DNA of 5,868 nucleotides from Chloroflexota bacterium (GTDB taxonomy: Bacteria > Chloroflexota > Dormibacteria > Dormibacterales > Dormibacteraceae), in assembly GCA_003446775.1 (NCBI GenBank), contig DMCH01000152.1, positions 1 through 5,868 on the forward strand. Direction: 5' to 3'. Each line of letters opens with the position of its first letter. Positions within the stretch are counted from its first letter, which is position 1. Below are positions 4,351-5,868 of the stretch, in pieces. Made by a program: the position numbers and the translations under genes. The notes beneath the pieces are model-generated. The model saw only the letters and a list, made by a program, of their open reading frames with translations. It was not told where the DNA came from and ran no database searches.

Positions 4351-4897
4351 CGTCGAGACCAAGGCTCCCGCGGTGAACAAGCCGGCGCGGGCGATGATCA
4401 GCGCCGAGCGCATTCGACGCCGCGTGCGCGAGCTTGGCAAGCAGATCTCCGAGGTCTACGCCGACATCGACACTCCGCTGGTGATGGTGGTGATCCTCAA
4501 GGGGGCCACGGTGTTCGCGGCCGACCTGCTGCGCAGCCTCACGATCCCCGCGGAGCTCGAGTTCGTGAGCGCCGCGAGCTACGGCTCGGGCACATCGAGC
4601 AGCGGCCACGTAAGGCTCGCCCACATGGTCGAGGGCCCGTTGGTCGGCCGGCACGTGCTCCTGGTCGAGGACATCATCGACTCGGGCCGCACGGTGGATG
4701 TGATCGTCAAGCGGCTGCGCCGCATGGGGCCGGCATCGCTGCGCATCGCCGCTCTCCTCGACCGGCCGGCGCGGCGCGAGGTCGAGGTCAAAATCGATTT
4801 CACGGGTTTCGTGATCCCTGACCGATTCGTCATCGGCTACGGGCTCGACTACGCCGGCCTCTATCGCGAGCTGCCGGGCATCTACTCGCTGTCATAA
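4346..4897 (+). CDS. hpt: Hypoxanthine phosphoribosyltransferase
   Basis: This 183-aa cytoplasmic enzyme converts hypoxanthine (and usually guanine) plus PRPP to IMP (or GMP) and pyrophosphate in purine salvage. Length is normal for the bacterial family. Visible motifs are LKGA at 51-54 (pyrophosphate loop), SAASYGSGTSSSG at 75-87 (flexible loop), VLLVEDIIDSGRTV at 104-117 (the PRPP-binding signature with the two acidic residues), and DRFVIGYGLDYAGLYRELPGI at 159-179 (base-binding C-terminal part). The ATG at 4346 was chosen because its overlap with the TGA of the repeated dehydrogenase end forms the usual operon ATGA junction; a GTG at 4328 would add six residues (MAPRRR) that look like read-through of the repeat. 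No Shine-Dalgarno sequence lies close by, so it probably relied on coupling to the upstream gene. It is followed directly by add, which supplies hypoxanthine indirectly through inosine. Confidence 0.93.
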   Translation: MSVETKAPAVNKPARAMISAERIRRRVRELGKQISEVYADIDTPLVMVVILKGATVFAADLLRSLTIPAELEFVSAASYGSGTSSSGHVRLAHMVEGPLVGRHVLLVEDIIDSGRTVDVIVKRLRRMGPASLRIAALLDRPARREVEVKIDFTGFVIPDRFVIGYGLDYAGLYRELPGIYSLS

Positions 4898-5817
4898 GCA
4901 AGTTCCAGGACTGGAAAAAGGCCGAGCTCCACTCTCACCTCGACGGTGCCGTGCGACCCGCGACCGCCGAGGAGCTCGCCACCGAGCAGGGCCTCGACCT
5001 ACCGCGCCCGCTGCGGATGGTGGCGCCGGAGGACTGCCCGTCGCAGGCCGTCTACATCACGTATTTCGACGCGGCAATCGCCGTGCTGCAGACCGCGGCT
5101 GCCCTGGAGCGCGCGGCCCTGGAGCTAGGCATCGATTCGGCAGCCGAGAACATCGACTACCTGGAGGTACGGTGGGCGCCGCGACTGCACCTGCGCAACG
5201 GGTTGACCGTGCCGGAGGTGATTAGCGCTGTCCTCGCGGGACTCGCGGCGGCGCCATTGCGCGCGGTCGCGATCGTGTGCGCGATGCGGCAGCACAGCGT
5301 CGAGGCCAACGTCGCACTCGCGAGGGAGGCCGGGCGGTTCGCCGGCCGAGGAGTGGTGGGCTTCGATCTGGCCGGTGACGAAGTTCGCTACCCGGCGGCG
5401 CCCCAGCGTCCAGCCTTCGAGGCCGCACGCGCGGCGGGCTTGCGGCTTACGTGCCACGCCGGGGAGGCCGGCGAACCGTCACACGTGGAGGAGGCGCTCG
5501 ACCTGGGAGTGGAGCGGATCGCGCACGGGGTGATCGGGGCTCGCGACCCGCGCATCGTGGAGCGCATCCGGTCCGAGGGCATCGTGCTCGACCTTTGCCC
5601 CACCGCGAACTGGAAGTGCAAGGCCGTGCAGACCCTCGCGGAGCACCCGCTGCCGAGATTGGTGCGCGCGGGCGTGCGCTGCACGATCAGCACCGACTCA
5701 CGCACCGTCGCCGACACCACGCTCAGCCACGAGTTCGAGCTGGCGGCGGGGATGGGGATGAGCGACGAGGAGCTCAGGCGCTGCAATGAAACTGCCTACT
5801 CGGCTCGCTTTGGGTAA
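4894..5817 (+). CDS. add: Adenosine deaminase, apparent non-standard ATA start
   Basis: This enzyme deaminates adenosine or deoxyadenosine to inosine or deoxyinosine in the cytoplasm. From codon 4894 it would be 307 aa, slightly short for the family (about 330-350). Motifs are AELHSHLDGA at 10-19 (two zinc-binding His), GFDLAGDE at 156-163, TCHAGEAGEP at 186-195 (zinc His and proton-donor Glu), RIAHG at 208-212, LCPTANWK, and ISTDSRTVADTTLSHE from about 265, where the zinc-ligand Asp is kept and the following Asp of many enzymes is Ser. The first standard start, GTG at 4951, would remove HSHLDG and cannot be right. No ATG, GTG or TTG occurs in frame between the HSHLDG motif and well inside hpt. 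The ATA at 4894-4896 overlaps the hpt TAA exactly as an ATGA junction would, giving (M)SKFQDWKKAELHSHLDG. It is either an ATA start, a recent G-to-A change, or a sequence error. Confidence 0.9.
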   Translation: MSKFQDWKKAELHSHLDGAVRPATAEELATEQGLDLPRPLRMVAPEDCPSQAVYITYFDAAIAVLQTAAALERAALELGIDSAAENIDYLEVRWAPRLHLRNGLTVPEVISAVLAGLAAAPLRAVAIVCAMRQHSVEANVALAREAGRFAGRGVVGFDLAGDEVRYPAAPQRPAFEAARAAGLRLTCHAGEAGEPSHVEEALDLGVERIAHGVIGARDPRIVERIRSEGIVLDLCPTANWKCKAVQTLAEHPLPRLVRAGVRCTISTDSRTVADTTLSHEFELAAGMGMSDEELRRCNETAYSARFG

Positions 5818-5836
5818 GGGCGACTCCCCACCGCCG

Positions 5837-5853
5837 CGGCCGCTGCGCGGCCG
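5837..5853 (+). terminator. GC-rich hairpin after add, probable operon terminator
   Basis: CGGCCGC at 5837-5843 pairs with GCGGCCG at 5847-5853 around the loop TGC. It begins 19 bases after the add stop. No U-tract follows within the window. An 8-base direct repeat, CTCCCCAC, flanks it at 5824-5831 and 5861-5868. Confidence 0.45.
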
Positions 5854-5868
5854 GGGCCGCCTCCCCAC

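Noticed and set aside
4951..5817. add starting at GTG 4951
   Set aside because: This start would remove the HSHLDG zinc-binding motif encoded just upstream in the same frame.

Overview
The window is GC-rich bacterial DNA with tightly packed genes that overlap or abut (TAG directly followed by ATG, ATGA-type overlaps). Gene content and order (two linked aldehyde dehydrogenase-family genes, then hypoxanthine phosphoribosyltransferase and adenosine deaminase) suggest a nucleoside/deoxyribose salvage operon of an actinobacterium or a relative, possibly of the Thermoleophilia type. The taxonomy is inferred from style and context, not from a marker gene.

Chromosomal backbone, left side (1-1173): the C-terminal end of a full-length NAD-dependent aldehyde dehydrogenase, then a 278-aa aldehyde dehydrogenase-like protein that keeps the N-terminal and NAD-binding parts but lacks the catalytic half. 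Chromosomal backbone, right side (4346-5817): hpt and add, followed by a GC-rich hairpin that probably ends the operon.

The main discovery is between them. The last 41 bases of the short dehydrogenase gene, including its stop codon and the ATGA overlap with hpt, occur twice, at 1134-1174 and 4310-4350, identical and in direct orientation. Removing one copy and the 3,135 bases between them recreates a seamless operon in which the dehydrogenase TGA overlaps the hpt ATG. The interval is therefore a small integrated element (unit length 3,176 bp) that entered at a gene-gene overlap and regenerated both gene ends, much as integrative elements do at tRNA 3' ends.

The element carries, on the minus strand, an 88-aa protein with a Cys/His cluster and the broken remains of an ECF-type sigma factor region 2. 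A divergent control region with phased 10-bp repeats and a perfect 8-bp inverted repeat follows. On the plus strand it carries a 434-aa ParB-like protein with a very long charged coiled coil, an unrecognised 217-aa partner with a probable winged-helix part and an acidic tail, and an 84-aa hypothetical protein. Near the right end are a 20-bp near-perfect palindrome, a candidate promoter and a short reading frame that runs through the right repeat into the hpt start. No integrase, transposase or replication initiator can be recognised, so the element is either mobilised in trans (satellite-like) or uses an unfamiliar recombinase.

A second oddity is add: the zinc-ligand motif requires a start upstream of the first standard start codon, and the only sensible position is an ATA overlapping the hpt TAA, as if an ATGA overlap had become ATAA.
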